A DNA stretch of 64,000 bases from Onthophagus taurus (lineage: Eukaryota; Arthropoda; Insecta; Coleoptera; Scarabaeidae), in contig NC_091972.1 of NCBI RefSeq assembly GCF_036711975.1, forward strand, positions 26,541,001 through 26,605,000. Reading direction: 5' to 3'. The position numbers and the translations under genes are program-made. The notes under the pieces are model-generated. The model searched no databases and had not been told where the DNA came from. It was given only the letters and a program-made list of their open reading frames with translations. This document shows positions 44,701 through 53,622 of this stretch, piece by piece; the stretch's first letter is position 1; each line of letters starts with the position of its first letter.

Positions 44701-47700
44701 AAAGTCAAGGGAATTTAGGCCCAGAGAATGAGGAAGCCACGGAATCGAACCAAGACGCTCAATCCATCTTCCTGAATATTCTGTATTCAATCCCGTACAA
44801 GCATAATGAACTGGGCAACCATCTTGTTAAAACCACATTTCTCTGTAGGTATGAAATGGCACATCTTCTAACAAAGTTGTTAAATTATTTTGGAAGAAAT
44901 ACAAATAACATAAAAAAGTATGAATTTTATAAATAAATTTTTTCGATCGCAGCTATGAAATTGCAAACCTATTTTTTTGGGTTCTGTATGTTTGGATATA
45001 TTTGTATATTTACGATGGAAATCAAAGAAAAAATTAATTTATTGCAAATTTATAGCTCGTATTAAGTAACGTGAAACATTTATAGTAATACTATAACCAG
45101 TAAAAACCCCCTTTGTATGTTGTAAATAGAAGTTATGTTGTGGTTCGTTGTTATTATACTATGTATGTTGTACCACTAGCTAATAAAGTCAACTTTTGGC
45201 AAAAAGATGTGTTTGTTATAAACTATACTTAATTCACTATAGTCAATTAGGTATATTTACTAAAATCAGTTTTAAACATTTGCAAGATAATCACAACCTC
45301 GGTGTTTTGCAAACCGTAACAACTTTACTATTCAAGCTGGAGTTACTCCAGGTATTCGACTTGCAGCTACAATCTATAAATTACAATAACAAAGAAAAGT
45401 AAGAACAACAAAAGTATTAATTAATAATTACCGTTTGTGGTTGAAAAGTCATTAATTTTTCTCTCTCTTCAAAACTTAAATTAAGAGATTCTGAATTATA
45501 ATTGATGTCTCTTGGTATTAGATAAGCTTCATCTCGTTTCAATTCGGCCACTTCGTTTATTTGCATTGCAATAGCAGATTCGTAAAGTGCTTCAATTCGT
45601 AATCTGTTTTTTACTGCTATATCAAAAGTTAAAGGTTTTAATTTAGGTATAATTTGGGCTAAGTCATCGACGGTAATGTTCGCGTTCGTTGATAACATTT
45701 CAAAAGCCCCATAATAAAAAGCGTTTTTTGAGCGTTTTTTTTTTTGCAGAAAAACAGGCAATAATATTTTTTAGGAAAAGAAAAATGGCAAGTGTTATAC
45801 CATTTTTGAATCTTAACTAAACAGGCCATCTTTTAAAATAAGTCGTCAAGGGTATTGTACTACTACCTTTTTTAGAAATCGTGTGTCAAACTTAATAGAC
45901 AAAAATTCTTTCAACCTTAACTCATTCAAACTAATATTTTCTCTTGTAAAACTAACGACTTTTGTTGTTTGATTTGTGACTGCTATAGTAGTCACAAATA
46001 AGGCATACATTATTAAAAAAATCACTATTAAATTGCGAACATTTCTGACCGTAGTACCTAAAGATATCCCGGTACCCGCTTGACGTGGAGTTTCGGGACA
46101 TCCTGTATGTGGTAACAACTGAAATCAAGACACTGTACGGGGTCTCTCGTTAAGGATACGGAGCGGCTATATCTCGACAACGGTAAGGTCTAGAGGTTTG
46201 GGAAAAATGCTTATAGGCAAAGTGAGCAAGAGAAATAGCTAGAAATTATTTTGAAGTTCGACCACTAGGGAGCGTAACTGCCATAGAGAAACATAAACTT
46301 AACATTAACATAAAATTATCTCAGAAAGTTAGATGATGCGCTATTACTTTGACAACATCATTTGATAGCTTGGACAATACCGCATGGCTTTTGTTTTGCG
46401 GTATTTCGCATATTTGCCATAATAAGAGAGGGGAGGCCAATGCGTTTTCAAATGTTTACATTTTAATGTCTCCTGGACTATTCAACCGATTTGAAAATTT
46501 TTGGTATTGTTTGAAAAAGAATTTATGCTCTTTTCAAAGATAGTTTCAGTAAGACCGTTTGGTTTTAAACAAATAAACAGGGAATATATTTTGTCTGCAA
46601 GGATTACATATTTTTGTGGCCTACTTTACCGTTGTCGAAATACAGCCGTTCCGTATCCTTAACGGGACACCGATATATAAAGTATATCATACGTAGCCGT
46701 GACGTTATACTATACATTGTGTCCATAAAGTAACTGATAGAGGCAATAAAATCATTATAAACGCTTTATGGAAAAGTTCCTGAAAAGGGTCTAAAGATTT
46801 CCGCCATTTTTAAACGAGTTATGACGTCATCGATATATTTTTTTAATAGCAATTCCCCATTTTTATTACAGTCCTGTTTAAAGGATTTTTTTCTGAATCT
46901 GGTACAGTAAAAAAGTACAGAAAAATTATTTTAAAGTTTCATTACTTCAAATTCGCATGAAATGATAAAAATAGCAGTACCCATGAGTAACTATGGTAAC
47001 CGTTGATTTACAAATGTTCAAATTCCACCCAATACCCCTTAGAGTAACATGTGGGTTTTCTTGCCTAGCCAGAAACACGTTTCCTTAAACCTATCCTGAA
47101 ACATTTGGTCGTCCAGACTTCGAGAAATCTCGTAATGCCTATGCTTTTTAAATTTCAGTCACTTTGGCTAATGAGTTGGCGATCACGATATATTGCATTA
47201 AAGAGATCAACTACTTACTAAATCAGTTTTTGACACTTAGAAAATTGTTTAATATAATTGGTTACCATAGTTACTCATGGCTGCTGCTATTTTTATCGTG
47301 TCAAGCAAATTTGAAGCAGTTAAACTTTAATGTAATTTTTCACGAAAATTTTCTTATGTAAATCTAATATTAATATTAATATTGACTGTACTACATACAG
47401 AAAAAAATGTTCTTTCATATTCTGTAACAAAATGGGGAATTGCAATTTGAAAGAATATCGATGGCTTCATAACTCGTTTAAAAATGACGGAAAGAATTTA
47501 AATCTATATCAATACATTGCAAAATTAAATCTTTAGACCCGTTTTAAGAATTTTTCCATAAACCGTTTATAATGATTTTTATCGCCTGTATCCGCTACTT
47601 TACGGACACCTGTATATTAAACTGTCTTCTAGTACTGCTTATCTATGTTATCTCTAGACATAACTAGTCACTTTTTTTATCAAAAAAAAATTCTTTATTA

Positions 47701-48402
47701 TAAAAAGTAATAAATTCGCATTTTTATTCGTAAATAAATTTGACTGGCCTCCTGTCTATTGTCTGTAATCGAGACTTATTTAATATTTTGCAAGATATGT
47801 TTGAAACGCCCTTAAAACAATAAACATAAAACATTTACACTTAAATTAGATACAAACCGCCCAAGTTGCAACATTATCGGTTTCTAAATCCAAAACAAAT
47901 GTTCCATCCGGATTTTGTAACGGCGTCATTGTGCTCTCATTCATTTGGAATGCAAAGGGCATGTGAATCAAGTACAAATCAACATAGTCGAGTTTTAAAC
48001 GGTTTAACGACAGTTTTAGGAACTGTTCAACGTCCTTTGATCGATTGCCAATATGAGGGAGCTAAAAACGAAATACAATCTCAGCAAATTTTAATATTTA
48101 GTATATATACATACCTATATATGTATACCGTAATTTTCATTCGTTATCAATCTAAATAAACTTACCTTGGTTGTTATAAATAAGTCTTCGCGACTTCCTT
48201 TTCCCATTTCCAACCATTTTTCGATGGCCAAACCAATCGCTTCTTCATTATTGTAATTAAAAGCAGTGTCGATATGCCGATAACCGATGTCTAATGCTTG
48301 TAGAACACTGTTTTGAACTTCTTCTGGTGGAGCTCGCCAAGTTCCCAGTCCGATCATCGGCATTCTTAGATGTCTAAGGCCGGTGATTGTTAAATAATTC
48401 AT
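29773..48402 (-). CDS. Aldo-keto reductase, AKR1-like (four exons)
   Basis: NADPH-dependent reductase of carbonyl substrates, cytosolic (family knowledge). Four exons on the minus strand: 48166-48402, 47858-48061, 36571-36821 and 29773-30097, all with GT/AG junctions and matching phases (0, 0, 2), giving 338 residues. The catalytic tetrad is complete: HIDTAFNY supplies Asp45 and Tyr50, LFITTK supplies Lys79, and YLIHMPF supplies His112. Other landmarks are MIGLGTWRAPPEEV, VKAIGLSNFNAEQI, LTAYAPLGSPG and the cofactor site SVIPKSTNSERLKENFNVL. Intron 1 is 104 bp, but introns 2 and 3 are 11.0 and 6.5 kb and full of transposons. Within the family it resembles insect AKR2E4/1,5-anhydrofructose reductase-like enzymes; the substrate cannot be told. 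No break is seen, so it is probably functional. Confidence 0.9.
30498..31146. mobile_element. 649-bp fold-back MITE, TA target, in AKR intron 3
   Basis: Arms of about 310 bp (30498-30809 and 30838-31146), almost identical when inverted, start CAGGATGTCCAAATTTCGAT. TA flanks both ends (30496-30497 and 31147-31148). The loop is under 30 bp. No coding capacity. Ends resemble those of the CAGGGTG/CAGGTGTCC elements. Confidence 0.92.
31441..31640. repeat. Hairpin repeat related to the 41-kb palindrome complex
   Basis: The first 80 bp match 41209-41290 and the following imperfect palindrome (GTTTCATAAGACTTAAA... to ...TTACGAAAC, about 31538-31637) matches 41718-41818. The two parts are adjacent here but are about 415 bp apart at 41 kb. 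Confidence 0.75.
32098..32470 (+). pseudogene. Tc1-like transposase remnant, inverted partner of the next gene
   Basis: Plus-strand fragments DDRFIVLSNRRTTPVEARRR, RLQMVHVVDVS and EILFMDEYWF match the N-terminal and first catalytic parts of the minus-strand transposase at 32761-33770. Stops and frameshifts throughout. It joins directly to the left arm, with the start codon region deleted. Confidence 0.65.
32761..33770 (-). pseudogene. Tc1-like transposase, nearly complete, with three or four breaks
   Basis: Start at about 33758 (LLSVTEVARIFTLFEDGKSQ, a helix-turn-helix of the HTH_29 type). After a frameshift at about 33645 and a TAA comes the main frame 32871-33605: DDRFIVLNTLRNRRTTAVET (second HTH), QWGKVLFTDESRFCL (catalytic Asp), GGSVMVWAGIS, FMLMHDNARPHVAR (second Asp) and SPDLNPIEHLWDQLQR (third acidic residue). 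After one more shift the C-terminus PRQLHDVILARGGHTRY ends at 32761. All three catalytic positions are intact, so the copy is relatively young. Acts at TA sites. Confidence 0.88.
34040..34860. repeat. Degenerate tandem array (about 140-165 bp units)
   Basis: Units begin CAATAGCCAAGAAATTGG or CAATAGACTACAAATTGG (about 34061, 34199, 34364 and 34777) and are made of short sub-repeats around GAATACCAATACTACTTG and GACAAATACTACCTATAC. Interrupted at 34443-34680 by a LINE tail. Confidence 0.8.
34443..34680 (+). mobile_element. LINE 3' end (238 bp) with 11-bp target duplication
   Basis: Encodes the last part of ORF2 (LCECPTLQDLRMRDFGEEW), then GGGGCCCGTTGGGGCCTAGG-like 3' UTR and a tail of ACATACATAC. 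ATCAAAAATTC is duplicated at 34432-34442 and 34681-34691. A 5'-truncated insertion of the same family as 63709-63963. Confidence 0.88.
35450..36570. other. Intron 3 of the AKR gene, no element recognised
   Basis: Contains one small hairpin (CCCGAAATTTTTCGGG at about 35463). No TIR, coding motif or tandem repeat was found. Confidence 0.5.
36822..37150. other. AKR intron 2, 3' part, no feature
   Basis: AT-rich spacer between AKR exon 3 and the LINE 3' end. Nothing recognised. Confidence 0.5.
37150..37960 (-). pseudogene. LINE ORF2 C-terminal end (Jockey/CR1-like) with 3' UTR
   Basis: Minus-strand frames 37677-37958 (VKFLWIVIDSHLCWEQHVKN, YHGLIESHIRYGIMSWG, GLQRRVLRILTNF) and 37348-37755 (FIDCKVLTVPSIYIL, YNTRNKNAIAPKFHRINKCR, YYGSKLFNKLPELIREL) are the post-RT region shared by Jockey-type LINEs. 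They overlap through one frameshift. The 3' end is a (TTATTATT)-type tail at about 37157-37170. 5' truncated at about 37970. Lies in AKR intron 2, same strand. Confidence 0.82.
38011..38450. repeat. Tandem array, period 142 bp
   Basis: Units start AGACTACATTAGAATCAAAT at 38012, 38154 and 38296, then a shortened unit (114 bp) and a partial one. Contains a CCGCGGGGGTG block and CCTTATTCGGTCGAAGATCC in the first two units. Confidence 0.9.
38605..39630. mobile_element. 1-kb TIR element in AKR intron 2 (partly decayed)
   Basis: Left end CAGTGTGTTCCCGGATAGG after TATA; inverted arms of about 240 bp (38605-38845 and about 39385-39630), sharing CAGGTAAAGTACCTTTTC / AAAAGGTACTTTACCTG and AAAACTTCTT. 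The right end has lost its terminal bases. No coding sequence. Confidence 0.7.
39794..40221. mobile_element. 428-bp MITE with TA target in AKR intron 2
   Basis: Ends AGGGTGCGTTTACGTTGGAG and its reverse complement (40190-40221), TA outside both. Sub-terminal blocks GCTGCGATAAACGAT and ATCGTTTATCGCAGC recur inverted, also as an inner copy at 40085-40130, so the element has nested hairpins. Confidence 0.82.
40222..40700. other. AKR intron 2, no feature
   Basis: AT-rich, short open frames only, none with a domain. Confidence 0.4.
40705..40810. repeat. Direct repeat flanking the palindrome complex (partner 43055-43150)
   Basis: AACCGGCAGCAAAAACATA... through CTGTGCATTTAGCGGCA recurs at 43055-43150, and CTGCCGCATATGCGGCAGAC recurs in modified form near 42660. 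The repeat brackets the whole palindrome complex. Confidence 0.75.
41295..42245. repeat. 950-bp near-perfect palindrome
   Basis: Arms 41295-41705 and 41835-42245 are almost identical when inverted. The 130-bp centre is itself an imperfect palindrome, with AACTCGTGGC opposite GCCACTCGTT. Each arm holds two hairpins built around CGAACGCAGTGAG and CGAACGAAGTGAG loops, and GCGCTAAAGTGAAATTTACTT hairpin-type sequence. The 61-codon frames in each arm are palindrome by-products, not genes. Confidence 0.93.
42241..42651. repeat. Tandem duplicate of the right palindrome arm (411 bp)
   Basis: Positions 42241-42651 repeat 41830-42240 with a 411-bp offset and very few changes (for example TATTGGAAATGACG replaces TATTATTTGCAACG). 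So the arm exists three times: once inverted, twice direct. Confidence 0.93.
42730..42800 (-). repeat. tRNA-derived sequence (SINE head or tRNA pseudogene)
   Basis: On the minus strand: a box A-like GGTAGTATAGTGGA (42781-42794) and a box B GGGTTCAAATCC (42738-42749), spaced about right for a tRNA. The T stem pairs poorly and no full cloverleaf is apparent, so a SINE head or dead tRNA is more likely than a working gene. Confidence 0.5.
43161..43714. repeat. Tandem duplication, period 272 bp
   Basis: Two copies (43161-43432 and 43433-43714) start CCTAATTCCATTATAAAAAT or CCTAATTCCATTATGAAAAT and share the blocks CTTTCTGACGTTATGTAA and CGTTATGAAACGGCTAAT. No coding. Confidence 0.85.
43740..43795 (-). 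repeat. Truncated second tRNA-derived sequence
   Basis: Box B AGGTTCAAATCC and the flank GGTACC match 42730-42760, but the box A half is cut off by the transposon starting at 43796. Confidence 0.45.
44278..44940 (-). pseudogene. Transposase remnant: catalytic C-terminal part
   Basis: Minus strand from about 44900: LLEDVP, MWF (stop) QDGCPVHYACTG, GRWIERLGSIPWLPHS and LNSLDFF, matching the catalytic second-Asp and third-acidic blocks of the same transposase family as 15080-15690. The first part (LLEDVPRNIYE) also occurs inverted on the plus strand at 44278-44425. Several stops. Confidence 0.7.
45272..45745 (-). pseudogene. MTO1: MTO1 (mitochondrial MnmG/GidA-like) C-terminal exons captured in a transposon
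   Basis: MTO1 works with GTPBP3 to install the taurinomethyl/carboxymethylaminomethyl group on the wobble uridine of mitochondrial tRNAs. Seen: exon about 45745-45432 (GAFEMLSTNANITVDDLAQI, KNRLRIEALYESAIAMQINEV, LIPRDINYNSESLNLSFEER, EKLMTFQPQT; donor GTAATT) and exon 45373-45272 after a TTTATAG acceptor (IVAASRIPGVTPA, stop, IVKLLRFAKHRGC). The 58-bp intron is retained and the phase is 0, so this is a genomic DNA copy. A TGA at 45332-45334 replaces a sense codon. Upstream exons are absent; the first exon abuts the right TIR arm. The functional gene must lie elsewhere. Confidence 0.82.
46135..46672. mobile_element. Short copy of the long-TIR family (no transposase)
   Basis: Ends GTACGGGGTCTCTCGTTAAGG and a right end ATCCTTAACGGGACACC, with internal blocks matching 14141-14560 (ACAACGGTAAGGTCTAGAGG, TTGACAACATCATTTGATAG). 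About 540 bp. Arms are unequal; the right one is shorter. Confidence 0.75.
46714..47613. mobile_element. Family B TIR element, full length (about 900 bp)
   Basis: Inverted arms of about 330 bp: the left starts ACATTGTGTCCATAAAGTA and the right ends TACTTTACGGACACCTGT. Shared inner blocks include AATAGCAGTACCCATGAGTAA and ACTCATGGCTGCTGCTATTT. The middle (47050-47250) is unique and non-coding. Related partial copies are at 9610-10004 and 53216-53622. Located in AKR intron 2, 240 bp from exon 2. Confidence 0.8.
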
Positions 48403-49040
48403 GTTTGTTTCTAGATTAGCCAGCTTTAAAGTCGTTATGTTTATATTTATATTGAATTGTTGTTGGGTTATCTCTCTTGAGCTTTTTGGGAAATAAATTT
48501 AGAATAATGCGTTGACTCTTAGATCATGTGTAGGATAGTTTTTAAATTTAAATTTAGACGGTTGGTTGTGTACTTGAACTTATTTATAGGATGACGTGAC
48601 AATTACACGTGGTTTGTTTATGTTTGGTATTTTTGATTTTGATCAACTTGATTTTTTTCAGATTATATTTAGGGATTATAATTCATAAAGGTAGTAGCTA
48701 CAAAACTTTAGGTATAATTAAACAATTGGACACTTTTGTCAATATTATAATTTATTACAAACATTAAGTTTTACAAATATATAAAATTTATAGTTTTATA
48801 CTAAAAATGGATTTGCTAAAGTTAGATGAGGATAAGGAGTGATTCTTTTAATGATTGTAAGTTATAAACTCAGTTAATTCTCATTATACTTTGCTTATTT
48901 CTTTTACTTTTAACACATGTTTTTTAACTTACTGTGGCCGTCTATCTTCTCACTGTTATAACGCTGTTAATTTTCACTTTCTCATATATACGAAGTATAT
49001 AAAGAGATAGCAATTTAATCATACAAAAATTTGACCTCAA
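48403..49040. promoter_or_regulatory. Upstream region of the AKR gene
   Basis: Non-coding DNA 5' of the AKR start codon. A CACGTG-like E-box (TACACGTGG at 48604-48612) is present. No clear TATA box or coding motif. The promoter role is inferred from position. Confidence 0.3.
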
Positions 49041-49880
49041 GATTTCGATGAATATATACGCTTTGATTATCCATCAACCATTTTGACCATTTTTACTGAG
49101 TTATTTTTCATCTCGTTTGGTGAGAGCACAGGTTTCCAATCCATATGTTCTGTCTGCTTAGACAGATTTCGAGACCTTAACTGTGAAGAATGTGAAGATA
49201 GGCCGAAGTGGCACCTATTGGCCATGAATATTCTTTTTTATTTCTTTGGTTGTGTCATTTTGGCAGTCTTTAAGTTACCCTAGATACTTAAAATCCTCCA
49301 CTACTTATGTTGATTATATTCCATTGATATTCTATCATATTCTATTGATATTTCCTTGTTGAATCCTGTGCTGAAACTTCTCAAGGGCAAGGTTAAATAG
49401 GTTGCAAGACAAGCCATCTCTTTGTCTTAGTGCTCTATTAGTCTCGTATCAAATGGGCCTGATAGATCTCCCCGGTCTCCAATTACACACTCGACCATTT
49501 TCATTGTTAATTTTATTATTTCTACCAAGGAGCTTAGGACTCAAATTCCAATATTGCTGACCATAACTTTAATTTATCATTAGTGTCGTAATCTTTTTCG
49601 AAGTCCACGAAGATGTAATGGCAATCGACATCAAATTCATATGTGTTGTAAAGTATATGCCTAATAAACAAAATTTCATCAATTGTTGAATTCTTTCTTT
49701 TGAATTCCTTCTGATAAGCTCCCAGTATGATTTCCACATACGGTATCAATCGTTTGTTAAGTATTACCTACAGGGCTTTATATACTGTATTCCCTTCTTG
49801 TATCCTGGGTATATAATTCCAGTGTTCCATTTCTCTGGTATTATATGTTCCTGTCAAACTTGTGTCAACAGCGTGTGGAA
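49040..49880 (-). pseudogene. LINE reverse transcriptase and C-terminal fragments
   Basis: Minus strand: RT blocks AYQKEFKRKNSTIDEILFIR and HYIFVDFEKDYDTND (catalytic-like FxDF.KAYD) at 49534-49749, then ALRQRDGLSCNLFNLALEKF near 49400, then a post-RT segment ANRCHFGL...YGLETCALTKRDE at 49090-49240. Blocks are in several frames with gaps, and the YADD box has been lost. Style fits RTE- or Jockey-like elements. Confidence 0.7.
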
Positions 49881-50148
49881 GTGTATTGTACAGCATTGTA
49901 CAGTACAATATTGTTTATGTCCGTAATGGGTAATATCTGTCAGTAACTCTGTTAATAAATCACTTCTTCGTACAAGCGGTTCAGGCACACACAAGACAAA
50001 CAAATCTGCTTAAAATGGGCGTTTCTACAAATAAAGGTAATGTCAAAGTACAAACCATTTTTTTTTATTTTTTGTAATGAATTGCCATTTTAACGTACAT
50101 CTAAAAAGTACGAGAGATACCACATCTTATTATAATATATACAGGGTG

Positions 50149-51717
50149 AGTCAGAAAGAATGGGAAATCCGAATACCGGAGATACTAGACACCAAAATAT
50201 GATGATTTAACCTAACATCTCTTATACAAATGTCAGTGGTTTTCGAGGCACAGGGTGTTGAAAGTTAAATTTTTATTTCGAAATTTCTTGATAATTTTGA
50301 AACTTTTTGTACTATTAGCATAAAATTTGATAGTTTTATGTTTTCAAGCATAAGAAATACGAATTTGAAATTTGTTTTGTTACTCGTAGAGGGCGCTAGA
50401 TACACACTACTCGTTCGATAAATCAAATCATAAGTTTTTTGGCTGTGAAGCTACGACCAATAAGAGCTACAAATCACAAAGAGCATTCAATTTTACATAA
50501 AAAAGGTACTCTTATTTAAATTGTCTAAGTCTATCGGTTTTCGAATTATTTACTAATTGTAAAATTAATGTAATGTAACATTACAGTTATTTTAATTTTA
50601 TTTATTACATTACTTTTTAAATGTTGGCTTATTTTTCCGCTCATGTTTCGACAATTGCTTGTTAATTGTCAACATTGATCTAATTTCCGTGTGCAATAAT
50701 TATTTTTACCAACAAGAAAGTTATTACCAATTTGAAAATGCCACGACGTAATGAGTTTTCTAATACTGAGAAATCCAGATTTAAATCCACTGGATTTTTG
50801 AATATAGTCACAATATTCTATTGTTATTAATTAATTGTTATTGTTATCGATTATTATCGTACTAATTGGTATTGTTACTGTGTGTTATTGACTTTAAATG
50901 TTAACCTTAAAATTACTTTGAAACAATTAAAAGCAGATAACTTGGAAACCAGTAGACTTAGACAATGTAAGCAAGACTACCTTTTTTGTGTAGAATTGAA
51001 AGCTCTTTCAGATTTCTGGTTCTAATTCACCATACCTCAACTGACAAAATAGTCGTGACTTGATATCTCAAACATGCAGTGTGTATCTAGCGCCCTCTAC
51101 GAGTCCCACAAACAACGTTGTAACAACATCTTAAACAAAAAATTCGTGATGCTTGTAATACGATAAGTCGTGATACTCTTAGAAAAGTTACTCATAATGA
51201 AGTGAGAAGCCGGTTTCGGCACTGTTTGGCGGCGAATGGCGGTCGACTTGAGCACACTTTGTAGGTGCAACATATTATGTTTCTGTTGTTTTGATTTGAA
51301 ATCAAAATTTATTGTTTTAAGTTTTAAAAATTTTATGATTGTCTCAACAAATTGTTCTATAGTTTTATTTCGTTTTTATTTTCTTACAATTCAGATTATT
51401 ATAATGTTTTGTAAACCAACTTCCTGATCTATTATATTTTATATTAGTAAATTTTTAATCCATGGCTACCTATGATAAAAGATATATCAGGATAACACTC
51501 GTCAATATTAATTTACATATCCTGCTATACAGTACAGTTTAAAGTTTATACAGTTTAAGATATTTAGAAAAATGTGTTAAAATTTCCTAACTTTGATGGC
51601 CTGTATCTTTGCAATTTGAAGACTTTTACTAATTTTTTTTTATATGAATCGTCATCATTTTCACTTGAGTACATGTGGTTACATTTGTTCCCCGAGTCAC
51701 CGAAACAGCCTGTATAT
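50149..51717 (+). mobile_element. Tc1/mariner-superfamily element with internally deleted transposase
   Basis: Left end CAGGGTGAGTCAGAAAGAAT after TA (50147-50148); the right end CGAAACAGCCTGTA at about 51700-51717 is a weaker match. The segment GAGGGCGCTAGATACACACT (about 50391) is present inverted near 51083, marking inner arms. Transposase pieces: MPRRNEFSNTEKS (50737-50775) at the N-terminus, and IRDACNTISRDTLRKVTHNE followed by NGGRLEHTL (51138-51260), the C-terminal end of the family. Confidence 0.7.
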
Positions 51718-52029
51718 TAAAAACTACTAGATATAAAAAACTTTTTTATTCAATGTTGCTAAGAATTATATAGGCATCCTATTTTTAAACAGAAAAAAAT
51801 GTGTTCGTTGAAAAAATAAATTTGTGTACGTCGCGACGCCTAGCGTCGTCGTCCAAAATTTGTAACGCCTGAAGTTTCTTAAGGCTGAGAAGATACTATT
51901 TTAAAGGGTATACATGTTTTTTCAAAAATTTTACCTGTTTCCCATAAAAGACGTGGGGCGTCGAGTTTGGCTGACCCTGTACATTAAAACATAGTAATTT
52001 CAAACAATAAAAACAGTTTTAGCAGCAAC

Positions 52030-52385
52030 GGGTGTGAGTTTAAAACGTGGGGGCTCAAATAGACAGGGCTTCTTCGGTAACGAAGTCTATTATCGTGCCA
52101 ACTGAGCTACAATTTCAGTCTGCTTTTTACCCATTAACCTCTTCATATTATCGGAGTGCACACGCTCGATTAGCTCTTCCTTTCGACTCTATGGTTTTAC
52201 CTGGGCTTCGAGTTACTCGATTCGCCCATCCTTCTGGCAAACTGGTATCATCCATGAAAATGGAATCCCATCACGAAAAATGGATGACGCTGTCCGCTTC
52301 CCCCGAACGTCGATTTCGAGATTATTTGTACGAACTTGAGGTACTGTATAATGTACCACCGAACTTGCTTCGGTGTCTCACGTAA
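52030..52385 (-). repeat. Possible tRNA-derived SINE segment
   Basis: On the minus strand, TAGCTCAGTTGG (52098-52109) is a perfect Pol III box A. A weak box B-like TATTTGAGCCC follows about 45 bases later. Two frames are open here but encode nothing recognisable. The right edge at about 52385 abuts a LINE remnant. Confidence 0.35.
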
Positions 52386-53215
52386 CTGAGAGTGCTGATC
52401 CTTGTGGCACTCCCGTTGTCATGGTCCTGGCCGTAGATCGGTGATATTCAAACTCAATTTAGAACGTTCTTTCGCGTAAGAATGACCAAACAAGTTGTAG
52501 CACCCGAGTCGATAAGCCGGCCTGGTGCATGTTGAATGAACGCCTTGGATACGTCTAGGAATACTACCCCGGTGTATTCCAGGCGATTGAATCCCTCGGA
52601 GATGCGTTTGGGTCAGAATCCGAACTGGGCATCTCGTATGACATTCAGTTCCTTCACTTACTCTGCTAGTCCTCCTAGGGATTTGTCCTGGTTTCAACAA
52701 GACGATTACGTCTGCGGATTTCCACGTCTTGGGGAAATACCGTAGCAGAAACATCGCGTTTACGCTGTTTGTGCGGCTATCGCCTTCCTGGGAAGATACT
52801 TTAGCGTGTGATAACCGTTTCATATTCCATTACGAGTACCTTGGTCGGGACTCCGTCGTTGCCTGAACATTTCCTCAGGCTGAAACATTTCAGTACCACC
52901 CTTACTTCCTCGAACGTGCTTGGGTTGATTTCGTCTCCATCAGCTTCCTCCAGCATCAGTCGTACGGTTCGATGGATGCGTCGGAGGTGGTTCAAATTGA
53001 CGTCCTCAATGTTCGGACTGAATTGGCGTTTGATGGTTTCCCCGATATCCGCTTTCTCATCGATTGTAAGGGCCATTCCACGTGTGCCGTGAATGAGAGA
53101 TATCTTCGACGTCAGAATCTTCACGGTCTTCGAAAAGGCGTCTCGGCTTTCGGCTGGCCGTTCGATGACTTCATCGTGTACTTTTTAAATTTAGTCACAG
53201 CTAGGCTTACCATAT
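52385..53215 (-). pseudogene. LINE reverse transcriptase fragment (Jockey/R1-like)
   Basis: Minus strand: SLIHGTRGMALTIDEKADIG and QFSPNIEDVNLNHLRRIHRT (pre-RT linker), LRKCSGNDGVPTKVL (RT motif 0/1), YFPKTWKSADVIVLLKPG (motif 1), and GVPQGSAL (motif 4) near 52395-52420. Frameshifts lie between them, and the catalytic YADD has been deleted. More GC-rich than its surroundings. Confidence 0.78.
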
Positions 53216-53622
53216 TTTGACTAATGAGTTGGCGATCAGGATATGTTGCATTAAAGAGGTCAACTACTTACTAAATTAATTTTTGACACTTAGGAAATTG
53301 TTTAAAATAATTGGTTACCATAGTTACTAATGGGTACTGCTATTTTTATCATATCCCACTTTAAAGTAATTTTTCTCGATAATTTTCTTATGTAGCTAAT
53401 ATTGATTTTGACTCTATTAAATTCAGAAAAAATCCTCTTTCATATTCCATAATAAAAATGGGATTGCTATTAAAAAAAAACAATGACATCATTACTCGTT
53501 TAAAAATCTATACCAAATAATTGCAAAAAATTTAAATCTTTAGACCTGTCTGAACAATTTTTGCATAAACTGTTTTTAATTGTTTTAAAGAATTTATCCG
53601 TTACTTTTAGGAAACCTGTATA
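53216..53622. repeat. Family B repeat, right-half copy
   Basis: Matches 47165-47613 from GACTAATGAGTTGGCGATCA to the TTTAGGAAACCTGTAT end. The left arm is missing. Confidence 0.8.

Larger units (their letters stand above)
43796..46105. mobile_element. Long-TIR transposon (CAGGTGTCCC ends) that contains MTO1 exons
   Basis: Left arm 43796-44270, right arm about 45740-46105, inverted copies starting CAGGTGTCCCG; TA lies outside both ends (43794-43795 and 46106-46107). Arms share TTTGACACACGATTTCTA. Inside are two inverted remnants of the family's transposase (44278-44425 plus strand; 44480-44940 minus strand) and, next to the right arm, two exons of an MTO1-like gene. It lies in AKR intron 2. 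Confidence 0.88.

Noticed and set aside
52047..52385. 112-codon plus-strand frame
   Set aside because: No domain, and overlaps a Pol III box A on the other strand; kept only as a SINE candidate.
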